Shown: piece by piece, positions 34,570-43,950 of the stretch
Numbering within the stretch: position 1 is the first letter of the stretch
Layout of the letters: each line of letters begins with the position of its first letter
From: Filifactor villosus
GTDB taxonomy: Bacteria; Bacillota; Clostridia; Peptostreptococcales; Filifactoraceae
Length of the DNA: 64,000 nucleotides
NCBI RefSeq assembly: GCF_042652965.1
Contig: NZ_JBHSHL010000042.1
Location: 10,893 to 74,892 of the forward strand
Direction: 5' to 3'
Program-made: the position numbers and the translations under genes
Notes under the pieces: generated by a model
Database searches by the model: none
Told to the model about the DNA's origin: nothing
The model's input: the letters and a program-made list of their open reading frames with translations, nothing else

Positions 34570-36168
34570 ATGAAGTTGTGGAAGTTTAATTCGGTAAAGT
34601 TCACTTTTTTGATGACTGTAATGGAAACCTTGATGACGATCTATCTGATGAGCAAACTGTCTACCTTGGTAACGGACGATCTCGACACTTTGAAGAAAAA
34701 TGTCCTGATCTTATTGGGCCTCTATCTTGCCGAGCGCGGTCTTCAGTGTTTCAAACTCTATTCGCAGCAGGTATCGAGTTACTATATACGAAGACAGCTC
34801 AATGACAGAGTAAGTCATCATTACCGAAGTATCAGTCATTCAAAGTTTAAGAGCAAGACGGTCGGAGAGAGGACTTCGATGTATGTCAACGATATTCCTC
34901 AAGTGGTGGGTCTCCTTTTTGGGAAGTTGATCGATGTGACCTACAGTTTGGCTTTGATCTTTTTTGCACTCGGTGCGCTTTGGAGGATCAGTACCATGGT
35001 ATTTGTGATCTCGGCGATATTGACCGTGGGGATGATTTTTGTTCCGCAGTTGTTTTCCAAACGTCTTTCGATGGCGATCTCAAGTTCGCAGTCGGAGAAG
35101 GAGAAGTTCTTGGGCAAGATGACGGAGCTGTTGACGGGATTTTTTGTCTTTGTGTCCACTTGTTCTTTGCCCAAGTTTATGTCAAGGGCACAGAAGGTGA
35201 GCGAGTCGTATGCAAAAGCCGTCACCGATGTGGATATCTTTGCGGCGGAGATGACGGCAGTGCTGAATTTTGCAGGAAACATTCTGACTTTGACGGTCCT
35301 TGGTCTGACCTCTTATATGGTCGTTCAGGGGCAGGTGGCGGTAGGCACGCTGTTGTCGGTCATCGGGATCGTACCTTTGGTGGGGGATGCCTCCCAACTT
35401 CTGCTTACCAACTACACCTTCTACAAGTCCGGCAAGGAGTTTTATCAGAGCAGGTTTGGGGAGATCGAGGAGTTTTACAGCAGTCATTTGACAAAACCCT
35501 TCCTCCGAAGAAAGAAGGATATCGGTGAAGAAAGTATCCTGCCTTCTTCTGTGCAGATCGAGGAGATCCGGGTGGAGAACCTGAAGATCCTGTACGAAAA
35601 CAAGGAGATAGCCGTGAAGGACATCCGCTTTCAAAAAGGGAAGAAGTATGTGCTGACGGGAGAGAGCGGCTGTGGAAAGAGTTCGCTTTTGAAGGTGATC
35701 TTGGGCGAGGTAGAGGACTATGAGGGAGAGGTGCTCATCGACGGAGTAGCCAAAAACAAGGGCGATACGCTCTACGATACCATCGCCTATATGAGTCAGG
35801 ACAGTTTCCTGTTCAAGGAGAGTATGGCGGAAAACATCAAGACCGGGAACGACTCCGCTAAGGTGGAAGAACTGTTGGAGCGGGTCGGTATGCAGGAGTT
35901 GGGTGGAGAATATCCGATCGAAGAGAATGGAAAAAACCTCTCCGGAGGACAGAAACAGAGGATCGCCTTTGCGAGGACCTTGGCTCTTTCAAAAAAGGTG
36001 TTGTTTATGGATGAGGCGACCGCCAACTTGGATGCCAATACAGCGAGAATGATCGAAGGGGCGGTCTTGGACAGTGATATGACGGTGGTTATGATCACGC
36101 ATCATCTGAACGATGAGATCAGACAGAAGGCGGATGAGATCATAGATTTGGGAGGAAGGATTGCTTAG
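34570..36168 (+). CDS. ABC exporter (fused membrane and ATPase domains)
   Basis: 532 residues. Membrane domain of about six helices in residues 1-300 and an ATPase domain with Walker A GESGCGKSS, Q loop MSQDSFLF, signature LSGGQKQR, Walker B KVLFMDEATANLD and the H loop ITHH. Half-size exporter, working as a dimer; in this cassette the cargo is probably a small peptide. No N-terminal C39 peptidase. ATG 34570 follows AAGGAGAG. Confidence 0.88.
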   Translation: MKLWKFNSVKFTFLMTVMETLMTIYLMSKLSTLVTDDLDTLKKNVLILLGLYLAERGLQCFKLYSQQVSSYYIRRQLNDRVSHHYRSISHSKFKSKTVGERTSMYVNDIPQVVGLLFGKLIDVTYSLALIFFALGALWRISTMVFVISAILTVGMIFVPQLFSKRLSMAISSSQSEKEKFLGKMTELLTGFFVFVSTCSLPKFMSRAQKVSESYAKAVTDVDIFAAEMTAVLNFAGNILTLTVLGLTSYMVVQGQVAVGTLLSVIGIVPLVGDASQLLLTNYTFYKSGKEFYQSRFGEIEEFYSSHLTKPFLRRKKDIGEESILPSSVQIEEIRVENLKILYENKEIAVKDIRFQKGKKYVLTGESGCGKSSLLKVILGEVEDYEGEVLIDGVAKNKGDTLYDTIAYMSQDSFLFKESMAENIKTGNDSAKVEELLERVGMQELGGEYPIEENGKNLSGGQKQRIAFARTLALSKKVLFMDEATANLDANTARMIEGAVLDSDMTVVMITHHLNDEIRQKADEIIDLGGRIA

Positions 36169-36426
36169 ACGGAAGGGGCAGTTCGTTGATTCCACCGAAC
36201 ACAAATACATTTGAGGGAATGTTGCATAATTCAAAAAGTGACATGAAGCCGCCTTTGAGGGGAAACAAATTCTTGAACATTTTCATTTGAAGGAACTTCT
36301 CTATCTTACAAAACAATATAAAGAGAATCTTTTAGCCTTGAGGGTATGTCCTTATAAAGATAGGTAAAACAAACCCGGCATATTGATTTCTATCAAGAAT
36401 GTGAAAGGGGGATGGCGGGAGAGAAA
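36169..36426. other. Intergenic with a worn family C remnant
   Basis: GAATGTTGCATAATTCAAAA near 36216 resembles a family C left end. Nothing else recognised. Confidence 0.3.
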
Positions 36427-37134
36427 ATGAATGTTATGAAAATATTGGAAGCACAAAATTTAAGCAAGCGGTACCGCGAGTTTGAATTGAAGGATATCGA
36501 TCTGTCAATCGAAGAAAAAGAAGTTGTCGGATTTATAGGGAAGAATGGAAGCGGAAAAAGCACGGCTATGAAAATTTTGGCAGGGATCCTGAATGAAGAC
36601 GGAGGGAGAATCTTGTTTGAAGGGGTTGATATCGTCGCCTCAAATCGAAACACTTTTAAGGAGAATATCGGCTACATAGGAGAGTATCCCGACTTTTTCG
36701 GAAAAGAGAGTTTGAAAAATATAACAAATTTCTACAAAGATTTCTATAAACGTTGGAATGACAGATCCTACAAAGATGTGATCCGAAGATTTAATCTGAA
36801 TGAAAAGAGCCTTATGTCGGAATTGTCAAAGGGAATGAAGGTCAAGTATGCTCTGTGTCTGGTTTTGGCACATAGCCCCAAACTTTTGATTTTGGACGAG
36901 ATCACATCGGGGTTGGATATTGCAGTCAGGGCGGAAGTCTTAGAGATGTTGAGAGAGTATGTCGATGGGACTTCTTCCGGTATTCTTTTTTCGTCACACA
37001 TATCGGAAGATATGGATAAACTCGCGGACAGGTTGATTTTTTTGAACAATGGGAAAATCGTCTACCGATGTTCTGCTGATGAGCCGGAAAGAGAGAAGTT
37101 GAGTTTTAATGAACTTATCAATCGCAGCGTATAA
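36427..37134 (+). CDS. ABC transporter ATP-binding protein (ABC-2 type)
   Basis: 235 residues. Walker A GKNGSGKST, signature LSKGMKVKYAL, Walker B LLILDEITSGLD, H loop SSHISED: the LSKGMK form is typical of YtrB/PmtA-like ATPases of ABC-2 exporters. ATG 36427 has GGGAGAG upstream. 12 bases before its permease gene. Substrate unknown; family members export peptides or resist antimicrobials. Confidence 0.88.
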   Translation: MNVMKILEAQNLSKRYREFELKDIDLSIEEKEVVGFIGKNGSGKSTAMKILAGILNEDGGRILFEGVDIVASNRNTFKENIGYIGEYPDFFGKESLKNITNFYKDFYKRWNDRSYKDVIRRFNLNEKSLMSELSKGMKVKYALCLVLAHSPKLLILDEITSGLDIAVRAEVLEMLREYVDGTSSGILFSSHISEDMDKLADRLIFLNNGKIVYRCSADEPEREKLSFNELINRSV

Positions 37135-37146
37135 GGGAGGATATCA

Positions 37147-37791
37147 ATGGCTTTGAGGAGTTTATTGAGAAAATATTTCATAATGAACAGAAAAAACAGC
37201 TTGATCGGTGTGGCGGCAGCCGCTTTGTTCTCCTGTATCATAGTGGAGGGAGCCGAATATTACGCAGTATCTTTGTTGATGTCTCCAAGTCTATTGTTTT
37301 CGTTTATAGTAGGAAAACTCTGCTATATGGAAGACGAGAGCTCGACGCGAATTTTTTTGCTCTCTCTCCCCATAGGGAGAAAGGAGTTGATCCTTGAGAA
37401 GAATATCGTTTCCTACGGATGTATCATTGCAGGTCTGATCCTATCCAATCTCATCTTTTTTGCAGTAAATGTCATTTGGGGTAGAGAGATATACTTCAAT
37501 TTGTCTGTGAATTTGATTATGGCGAGTTTTTTGATCTTCTACAACAGTATTTATCTCGTTTTGAATTACAGCTTTGACTACTCGAAAACGCAGTTCACGT
37601 CGTTTATTATCATGGCTTTGATGATGGTCTTGTTTAAGTTCAGAAAGGGTGTTTTTTATACTGTATCCGGATCCGGCTTGACGACCGTATCCGTTGTACT
37701 TTTGTTGTCGGTAGTTGCTTTGAATGGTTTAGTGTTCAAAATACTCGGAGAGAAGCAGAAGAAAAGAATGTCATTGAAAAGAAGAAGGTAA
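37147..37791 (+). CDS. ABC-2 type permease
   Basis: 214 residues with about six membrane helices and the family's cytoplasmic segment KLCYMEDESSTRIFLLSLPI. Pairs with the ATPase gene just upstream. GGGAGG before the ATG. Resembles PmtB/ABC-2 permeases; no substrate can be inferred. Confidence 0.85.
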   Translation: MALRSLLRKYFIMNRKNSLIGVAAAALFSCIIVEGAEYYAVSLLMSPSLLFSFIVGKLCYMEDESSTRIFLLSLPIGRKELILEKNIVSYGCIIAGLILSNLIFFAVNVIWGREIYFNLSVNLIMASFLIFYNSIYLVLNYSFDYSKTQFTSFIIMALMMVLFKFRKGVFYTVSGSGLTTVSVVLLLSVVALNGLVFKILGEKQKKRMSLKRRR

Positions 37792-37797
37792 TATGGG

Positions 37798-37831
37798 CAT
37801 TTGTTTGAAGAATGCTCTGTCAAACAAATGC
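37798..37831. terminator. Hairpin after the ABC-2 pair
   Basis: GCATTTGTTTG / CAAACAAATGC, perfect 11-bp stem, 12-base loop; only a short CT tail, so weak or bidirectional. Confidence 0.55.
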
Positions 37832-37935
37832 TCTTCATAAGGTACGGGTATAAGAAAAAATGGAGTCCAGGCTATTTTTTGTAAATGATGTGAGAGTTGC
37901 AATGGAAGATAGAGTGAAAGAGAAGGGAGGATCTT

Positions 37936-38553
37936 ATGAGAAGGTTGAAGATGATGATCTGTGTTGTTGTGCTTCTTCTTTCGGCCTGTGCCAAGGAGGA
38001 AAAGGCAGAAAAACCTGTGGTCTATCTCTATCCGGATAGAGAAATGCAGGTCGAGGTCAAACTTGATTATGAGGGAGATCTGCTTTTAAGCTATCCCGAG
38101 TACAGGGAAGGCTGGAGGGTAAAGGCACGACCGGACGGGACCTTGATCTCCTCCGATGACGGGATGGAGTATTCCTACTTGTTTTGGGAAGGCGAGGACG
38201 ACCACAGGTATGAGATGAGCAGGGGTTTTGTGGTAAAAGGCGAAGATACTGCTGAATTTTTGCGGGAGAAGTTATCGCTTCTGGGACTTACACCGAGGGA
38301 GTACAACGAATTCATCGTATACTGGTTGCCGAGGATGAAAGAGAATGCTTATAATCTTATATGTTTTCAGGGAGAAGAGTATACAAAGAGGGCGAAACTT
38401 TCCATAGAACCTTCTCCCGACAGTATATTGAGAGTGTTTATGGTATATCAACCCTTGGATGCTCCGATTTCTGTGGAGGAACAGGAGCTTCGGAGTTTTG
38501 AGAGAAGAGGTTTTTCTGTCGTTGAATGGGGAGGAAAAGAACAGAGACCTTAA
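37936..38553 (+). CDS. Putative lipoprotein with KPVVYLYP motif
   Basis: 205 residues. Short signal peptide ending in lipobox LSAC (C18), then a domain opening KPVVYLYPDREMQVEVKLDY and continuing SYPEYREGWRVKARPDG, a pattern I associate with uncharacterised secreted proteins of Clostridia. Ribosome binding site GGGAGG. Function unknown; exposed on the outer face of the membrane. Confidence 0.75.
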   Translation: MRRLKMMICVVVLLLSACAKEEKAEKPVVYLYPDREMQVEVKLDYEGDLLLSYPEYREGWRVKARPDGTLISSDDGMEYSYLFWEGEDDHRYEMSRGFVVKGEDTAEFLREKLSLLGLTPREYNEFIVYWLPRMKENAYNLICFQGEEYTKRAKLSIEPSPDSILRVFMVYQPLDAPISVEEQELRSFERRGFSVVEWGGKEQRP

Positions 38554-38559
38554 TGTTGG

Positions 38560-38810
38560 AGAGATGTCTCATAATTTAGAGAGAGGAAAAACGGTTTCAC
38601 ACGAAAAACAAAGTTTCCGAAACCGTTCTTGTTAGTTTGAGTGTGGATATAAACAATCTGTGAACGTAGACGATAAGACGATTTTTCGCGGTCAAAAAAT
38701 AGAGATATCCATAGTTCTATGTATTTTACGGGCAAGAAAATTTCGTTTTATCTCCTATGGAGTACGAAGTGACGATATCCATAATTCAAACAAATAATAG
38801 TGTTATATCA
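38560..38810. repeat. Worn composite of family C and B remnants
   Basis: TGTCTCATAATTTAGAG (C-like left end), then GTGGATATAAACAATCTGTG (reverse B, near 38641) and, further on, GATATCCATAATTCAAACAAATAATAGTG (forward B right end, shown by ATAATTCAAACAAATAATAG). Inverted B halves face each other. Confidence 0.5.
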
Positions 38811-38843
38811 CGGAGCGAGATGTAAAGAAGGAGGAGGCTTGAA

Positions 38844-40010
38844 ATGAAAAGTTTTGTGTATCACGTCCCGACCAAGGTGTACTTTGGAGAAGGACAGTTG
38901 TGTCATTTGGGAGAAGAATTGAAGCAGTGCGGAAAGAAGGTTTTGCTGTCTTACGGGGGAGGCTCTATCAAAAAGAGCGGTCTGTATGATCTCCTGCTCG
39001 AAGAGATGAAGAAGGCGAATCTGGAGGTTTTTGAGCTTGCGGGGATCGAACCCAATCCCAGGATCGAGTCGGTTCGCGAGGGAGCTCGTCTTTGCAAGCA
39101 ACATGACATTGATGTGGTGCTTGCAGTAGGCGGAGGTTCGACCATCGATGCGGCGAAGTTTATTGCGGCGGGTGCTTGCACCGACGATGATCCATGGGAT
39201 TTTTTCGTTGCGGGAGCACCGATCGACAAGGCTCTGCCGCTGATCACGGTCCTTACTCTCTCTGCTACGGGTTCGGAAATGGATTCCTGCGGGGTAATCA
39301 GCAATATGGAAACCAACGACAAGCTGGCACGTTACTCCGACCATGTATTTCCCAAGGTGTCCTTCCTCGATCCCACGTTGACTTACACAGTCAATGAATA
39401 TCAGACAGCCTGCGGTTCGGCGGACATCCTTTCGCATATTTTTGAGGTCTACTTCAATATGAATAAGGATCTATATATGCTCGATACCGTGATGGAGGGC
39501 TTGATGAGGACCGTCATCAAATATGCCCCGATTGCACTTAGGGAACCTGAGAACTATGAGGCGAGGGCAAATCTGATGTGGGCATCGAGCTGGGCGATCA
39601 ACGGATTTATTAACGGAGGAAAACAACAGGCTTGGAGTTGCCATCCGATGGAACATGTTTTGTCCGCCTACTATGACATTACTCACGGTTTGGGATTGGC
39701 GATCCTGACACCGAGATGGATGAAGTACTGCTTGGATGAGACGAGGGTCTCCAAGTTCTATCAGTTCGGGGTCAATGTGTTCGGTATTGATGCTTCGCTT
39801 GAGCCGCTGGAAGTCGCGGAACGTGCGATCGAGGAGTTGAGCACCTTCTTCTTTCGGACCTTGGGTCTTAAGAGCAGGCTCTCCGAGGTCGGGATCGACG
39901 ATACGCATTTCGAGCAGATGTCACAGAAGGCTTGCAAAGGAGGAGTTTTGGCCGGGTTTAAACCTTTGGGCAAGGAAGATATCAAGAAGATTTTTGAACG
40001 TTGTTTGTAG
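38844..40010 (+). CDS. Iron-containing alcohol dehydrogenase, butanol dehydrogenase type
   Basis: 388 residues. Group III ADH: cofactor motif VGGGSTIDAAKF, TLSATGSEMD, and metal ligands in ADILSHIFE (D and H), SCHPMEHVLSAYYDITHG (two H). Matches the Bdh/YqhD group that reduces butyraldehyde and similar aldehydes with NAD(P)H. With the crt-hbd-thl and bcd sets in the window it could make butanol or other alcohols; no aldehyde dehydrogenase is seen here. AAGGAGGAGG before the ATG. Confidence 0.9.
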   Translation: MKSFVYHVPTKVYFGEGQLCHLGEELKQCGKKVLLSYGGGSIKKSGLYDLLLEEMKKANLEVFELAGIEPNPRIESVREGARLCKQHDIDVVLAVGGGSTIDAAKFIAAGACTDDDPWDFFVAGAPIDKALPLITVLTLSATGSEMDSCGVISNMETNDKLARYSDHVFPKVSFLDPTLTYTVNEYQTACGSADILSHIFEVYFNMNKDLYMLDTVMEGLMRTVIKYAPIALREPENYEARANLMWASSWAINGFINGGKQQAWSCHPMEHVLSAYYDITHGLGLAILTPRWMKYCLDETRVSKFYQFGVNVFGIDASLEPLEVAERAIEELSTFFFRTLGLKSRLSEVGIDDTHFEQMSQKACKGGVLAGFKPLGKEDIKKIFERCL

Positions 40011-40164
40011 ACAAGAGGGTTTCATAGAAGGGTGTTTTCTCAAGTTGACAAAATAAAAGGGAAAGAAAACACTGAAAAAATGACCGGCTTAGGAGGAAGG
40101 TCTTCTCAGGTATGGAAAGATGATCGTACCTGATTCAGGAAAGTAGTTTCCTTAAGATACGGAC

Positions 40165-40219
40165 AAACGGAGCAGACAGGTGGAGAAGAGGTCTTCTCCG
40201 TTTGTCTACTCCGTTTTTT
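40165..40219. terminator. Terminator between convergent genes
   Basis: AACGGAGCAGACA...GGAGAAG pairs with CTTCTCC...TGTCTACTCCGTT, then TTTTT on the plus strand; it contains the stop codon of the minus-strand ABC-F gene. Confidence 0.8.
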
Positions 40220-42140
40220 GTTCCAATTCCAAGAGGAGTTCTTCCCACGAAGACATGGTTTCTTCGAGAAGAGAGGATACATCCTCTTTTTCTTTTTGGA
40301 CTCGCATTGATTCAGTAGGAGAGGAGTAGATCTCCTCTCTACACAGTTCTCCGTCCAGGAAGGCGAGACGTTCTTCGAGGTTTGCGATCGATTCTTCCAA
40401 GTTGGATACCTTCTTTTTTATACTTCGCAGTTCTTTTTCTTTCTCCTTGTCTTTTTTCTTCTGTTGTTTGACTTGGGTCTTGTTGATGACCTCCCGAGTT
40501 TGGAGGATATCCATGGCTTCTTTTTGTTCCGCAAGTTTTTCCTGATAGTAGTCGTAGTTGCCCAGATATTCTTCCAACCCGTTCTCAGTGAGTACGAGGA
40601 TGCGGTCGGCAACCTTGTTTAGGAAGTAGCGGTCATGGGAGATAAAAAACAGGGTCCCTTCATAGGCAGTCAGGGCATCTTCCAAAATCTCCTTGGATTG
40701 AATGTCCAAGTGGTTGGTGGGCTCGTCCAGAAACAGGAAGTTCGAGGAGGAGAGCATTAGTTTGAGCAGAGAAATCCGCGACTTTTCTCCACCGCTCAGA
40801 GAGGAGATGAGTTTGAATACATCATCGCCCATAAAGAGGAAGGCGGCGAGCATATTGCGAAGCTCCGTTTCTTTCAGATGGGGATAACTCTGCCACACCT
40901 CTTCAATTACCGTGTTGCGTTCATCCAGGTCGGAACGGGTCTGATCGAAGTAGGCAATCTGTACATTGGTCCCGTAGTCAACTTCACCGGAATCGGAGGT
41001 TTCTCCTCCCAGCAGAATCTGAAACAGGGTCGTTTTTCCGCTTCCGTTGGGGCCGATCAGGGCAACTTTTTCTCCGCGGTAGATATCGATGCAAACATTG
41101 GAGAAGAGGTGTCTGTTCCCATAGGATTTTTGAAGACCTCTTGCATGCATGACTTCATAGCCGCTTTGAACGGACGGAGAGAAGGATATTCTCGCCTGTT
41201 GTTCCATCGACCGGGGTTTGTCGATACGTTCCATTTTTGCAAGGAGTTTCTCGCGACTTCTCGCTCGTTTGATCTGTTTTTCTCTTCCGAAGGCACGGAG
41301 CTGCCTTATGATGTCGCGTTGCCGTTTCAGTTCGGCTTGGTTGTCTTTGTAGTTTTTGAGGGCGACCTCTTCATCCAAGTCCTTTTTTTCCAAATAATAG
41401 CTGTAGTTTCCCCGATAATCAAAAAGGGTTTTGTCTCGGATCTCCAGGGTACGACCGATCAGTTGATCAAGGAAGTAACGATCGTGAGAAATAACGATGA
41501 CATTTCCCTTGTAGAGCTTGAGATAGACCTCCAGCCATTGTACGCTGTTCATATCGAGATGGTTGGTCGGCTCATCAAGCAGGAGGAGGTTGGGTTTTTT
41601 GAGGAGGAGTTTGGAGAGCATAAGTCTGGTCATCTCCCCTCCGGAGAGGGTATTGACCTTCTTATTCATCTCTTCCTCACTGAAACCCAGGCCAATAAGA
41701 ATACCCTTTGCTTCGGAGTTGTAGGAATATCCGTTCATCAGAGAGAACTCTTCACTTTTTTGACTGTATTGTTTCATCAAAGAATCTAAGAGAGTGCTGT
41801 TCTCACTGTTCTTTGCAATCTTTTGTTCGAGTGTTCGAAGTTCCCTTTCGAGTAGCATAACATCGTGAAAGACATCCAAGACTTCTTCGTAGAGGGTGTT
41901 GTCGGAGCGGATGCTGATGTTCTGTTCCAAATAACCGATGCCGGTATCTTTGGAGAGGAATACATTCCCTGTGTCGGGGCTGAGTTCTCCCGCTATGATC
42001 TTAAAGAGGGTGGACTTGCCGGCGCCGTTGATGCCGACAAGACCAACCTTTTCATACTCGTTGAGGGAAAAGGTGATGTCCTTGATGATGGTATCGACAC
42101 CGTAGGATTTGGATATATTGTTCAATGCCAAGGTTATCAT
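40206..42140 (-). CDS. ABC-F family ATPase (YdiF/Uup-like)
   Basis: 644 residues, soluble, two ATPase domains acting on the ribosome. First: GINGAGKST, LSGGEMTR, LLLLDEPTNHLD; second: GPNGSGKTT, LSGGEKSR, FLFLDEPTNHLD; linker between them (P-site tRNA interaction motif) and a C-terminal coiled coil rich in K and E. Length and C-terminal coil fit YdiF/Uup translation factors more than drug-resistance ABC-F proteins. ATG at 42140 is preceded by AAAGGAAG on the minus strand. Confidence 0.93.
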   Translation of the reverse strand: MITLALNNISKSYGVDTIIKDITFSLNEYEKVGLVGINGAGKSTLFKIIAGELSPDTGNVFLSKDTGIGYLEQNISIRSDNTLYEEVLDVFHDVMLLERELRTLEQKIAKNSENSTLLDSLMKQYSQKSEEFSLMNGYSYNSEAKGILIGLGFSEEEMNKKVNTLSGGEMTRLMLSKLLLKKPNLLLLDEPTNHLDMNSVQWLEVYLKLYKGNVIVISHDRYFLDQLIGRTLEIRDKTLFDYRGNYSYYLEKKDLDEEVALKNYKDNQAELKRQRDIIRQLRAFGREKQIKRARSREKLLAKMERIDKPRSMEQQARISFSPSVQSGYEVMHARGLQKSYGNRHLFSNVCIDIYRGEKVALIGPNGSGKTTLFQILLGGETSDSGEVDYGTNVQIAYFDQTRSDLDERNTVIEEVWQSYPHLKETELRNMLAAFLFMGDDVFKLISSLSGGEKSRISLLKLMLSSSNFLFLDEPTNHLDIQSKEILEDALTAYEGTLFFISHDRYFLNKVADRILVLTENGLEEYLGNYDYYQEKLAEQKEAMDILQTREVINKTQVKQQKKKDKEKEKELRSIKKKVSNLEESIANLEERLAFLDGELCREEIYSSPTESMRVQKEKEDVSSLLEETMSSWEELLLELEQKTE

Positions 42141-42245
42141 AATTATTCTTCCTTTGTATAAAAATCTCAACCGCTTTCCTTGCGATCTTTTTTGGGACGA
42201 ATGGCAGTTGCGGTCAAGTCGATTGAAAACGATGCCATGTATCAC

Positions 42246-42274
42246 ATTGTACACAGACATCGGGATTATGTCAA
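42246..42274 (-). promoter_or_regulatory. Promoter of the ABC-F gene
   Basis: On the minus strand: TTGACA (42274-42269), 17-base spacer, TACAAT (42251-42246). Confidence 0.8.
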
Positions 42275-42345
42275 ATAGAGGGAGAACCTACGAGTTTGGG
42301 CAAGGCTCTTATCCTTACGAGAGAACCTTGTGTTTTTTTTACTTA

Positions 42346-42460
42346 TACTATTCTCCGTTTGAAATGTCGTGTATCAAATCTATATCATTACCGAAGAACA
42401 ACTCTTGGAGGAGGGTATGCTTCAAATCGCTCCTCCTGTCCATTTCAATAGGCAATAGTA
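42346..42460 (+). repeat. Family A repeat (115 bp)
   Basis: TACTATTCTCCGTTTGAAAT ... CATTTCAATAGGCAATAGTA. Uninterrupted reference copy. TCCCGCATAAAG at 42470 just after it is a family C-like end. Confidence 0.85.
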
Positions 42461-42552
42461 TGAAACAAGTCCCGCATAAAGAAACGAATTGTAGTTTTGA
42501 AAAACAAAAAAACTCCAAACGGTTGCCTTTTTGAACGGGACACTACATCTTA

Positions 42553-42675
42553 TACTATTTTTCAATATATTTTTCAATAGAAGTATGGATATATCTATTT
42601 TTCGATGACGAAAAACTATGTTGTCTTCTATGGCTCACAGATTGTTTATATCCACTATTCAAAAGAATAGTAGTA
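42553..42675 (+). repeat. Family B repeat with a 12-bp internal duplication
   Basis: Same as the 19959 copy except that TATTTTTCAATA occurs twice in tandem near the left end, making 123 bp. Its last base touches the stop codon of the minus-strand DUF1275 gene. Confidence 0.9.
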
Positions 42676-43335
42676 TTAGGTTTCCTCCTGAAACATTAGA
42701 GAAAAGGCGATGCTCAGGAAGATGATCGGGATCCAAATCGAATGTAGATGCAGGTAACGGGCTGCAATAGCACCCGATACTGCACCCAGGAAGAAGACGA
42801 AGATGATAAAGAAGTAGCACAGACTCGTCTTTCCCGATACGACCTCCTTTGTTATGTGATAGTGGCACAAGAGGGTGGTTGCACTTTTGAGGTTTCCTAT
42901 ACACATCGTAGTTGCATAGGTGTTGTTGTGGAACTTGCCGAAGGCGACGACCTGCATGGCACAGACGAAGGAGAGCATCATATTGGCAAGGGTATTGTAA
43001 CGTGAAGAAAGAAGGCCTGCACAAAATAGGAGGAAGATCTCCATAAGGAGGACGAATTGTCTCCAATGAAGTTTAGACTTTGATCTCGACATCAGCTTTA
43101 TCCTCTGGCAAAGATAAGCTCCACCCACGAACGAGAGGAGAGGAAAAAGATAGGTGACGGCCTTTTTGTAGTCTCCTTCCGCGAGGTTTTGTCCCAAGAG
43201 TACGATGTTTCCCGTCTGTGCGTTGACGAAGACCTTTCCTCTGCATATGTAGGAGTACGCATCCTGAAATCCCCCTGATAGGGTAAGAAATATACCGAGA
43301 CGAAGGGACTCCGACATTTGATACTTCGTTTGCAT
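42676..43335 (-). CDS. DUF1275 (YoaK-type) membrane protein
   Basis: 219 residues, about six membrane helices. Family signatures near the N terminus: SGGFQDAYSYICRGKVFVNAQTGNIV (key words GGFQDAYSY and AQTGNIV) and AFGKFHNNTYATTMCIGNLKS. Function of the family is unknown. ATG 43335 follows AAAGGGGG on the minus strand. Confidence 0.88.
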   Translation of the reverse strand: MQTKYQMSESLRLGIFLTLSGGFQDAYSYICRGKVFVNAQTGNIVLLGQNLAEGDYKKAVTYLFPLLSFVGGAYLCQRIKLMSRSKSKLHWRQFVLLMEIFLLFCAGLLSSRYNTLANMMLSFVCAMQVVAFGKFHNNTYATTMCIGNLKSATTLLCHYHITKEVVSGKTSLCYFFIIFVFFLGAVSGAIAARYLHLHSIWIPIIFLSIAFSLMFQEET

Positions 43336-43480
43336 AGTCAACCCCCTTTGAAAATGATGTCATCTCTATTTTACCACAGTTTCAGCGATTTCTAAAGGAA
43401 GGATGAGAAATAAGAAGTTTGAATCGCCGCCTCGTAGATTGGCAGGATCTGCACCAATAAGTCTGCGAAATTGATGTACT

Positions 43481-43595
43481 TACACCGTTATCGCTAAAAA
43501 TGGATAGATTGAACACTTTGGAGTATAGAATCTTTCGAGTCATTTTTGATCGTTATATGTTCCGTAACCCCGGGATTTTAAACGGAGAATAGTAT
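43481..43595 (-). repeat. Family A repeat, reverse, worn left end
   Basis: Right end TTTAAACGGAGAATAGTA is the reverse of the A left end; left end ACACCGTTATCGCTAAAA matches the reverse A right end with several changes. The rest of 43342-43860 shows no gene. Confidence 0.65.
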
Positions 43596-43867
43596 GAACA
43601 AGGTTCGAGATCGTGTGCAAACTGTATCGTCTATAAAAACCGTGATACGGTTTTATTTCGAATACTGCTTTTTCAATAAACAGGGATGTTGTCCGGTTGA
43701 ATCGTTTGTATCAATTCCCGTATTTTGAAGAAAAAGAATGTATTTCGCGTTTGTGGATGAGGATATGTGGACACTTTGCATCAAACACCGTCAAGCGCTA
43801 TCTCAATGCTACGGGCAAAATAAAATAAATTATTTTGTGGTGAAACTTATTTTTCATGTACGAAATA

Positions 43868-43876
43868 TGGTATAAT
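43868..43876 (+). promoter_or_regulatory. Extended -10 box before rex
   Basis: TGGTATAAT (TGn plus perfect TATAAT); -35 region poor, as allowed for extended -10 promoters. Confidence 0.6.
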
Positions 43877-43950
43877 AGATAAAGAATTAACAGGTTGATG
43901 TGGAAGTTACGATGATAGAAATTGTTTTAGAAAAAGATAGGTGGGAACAG

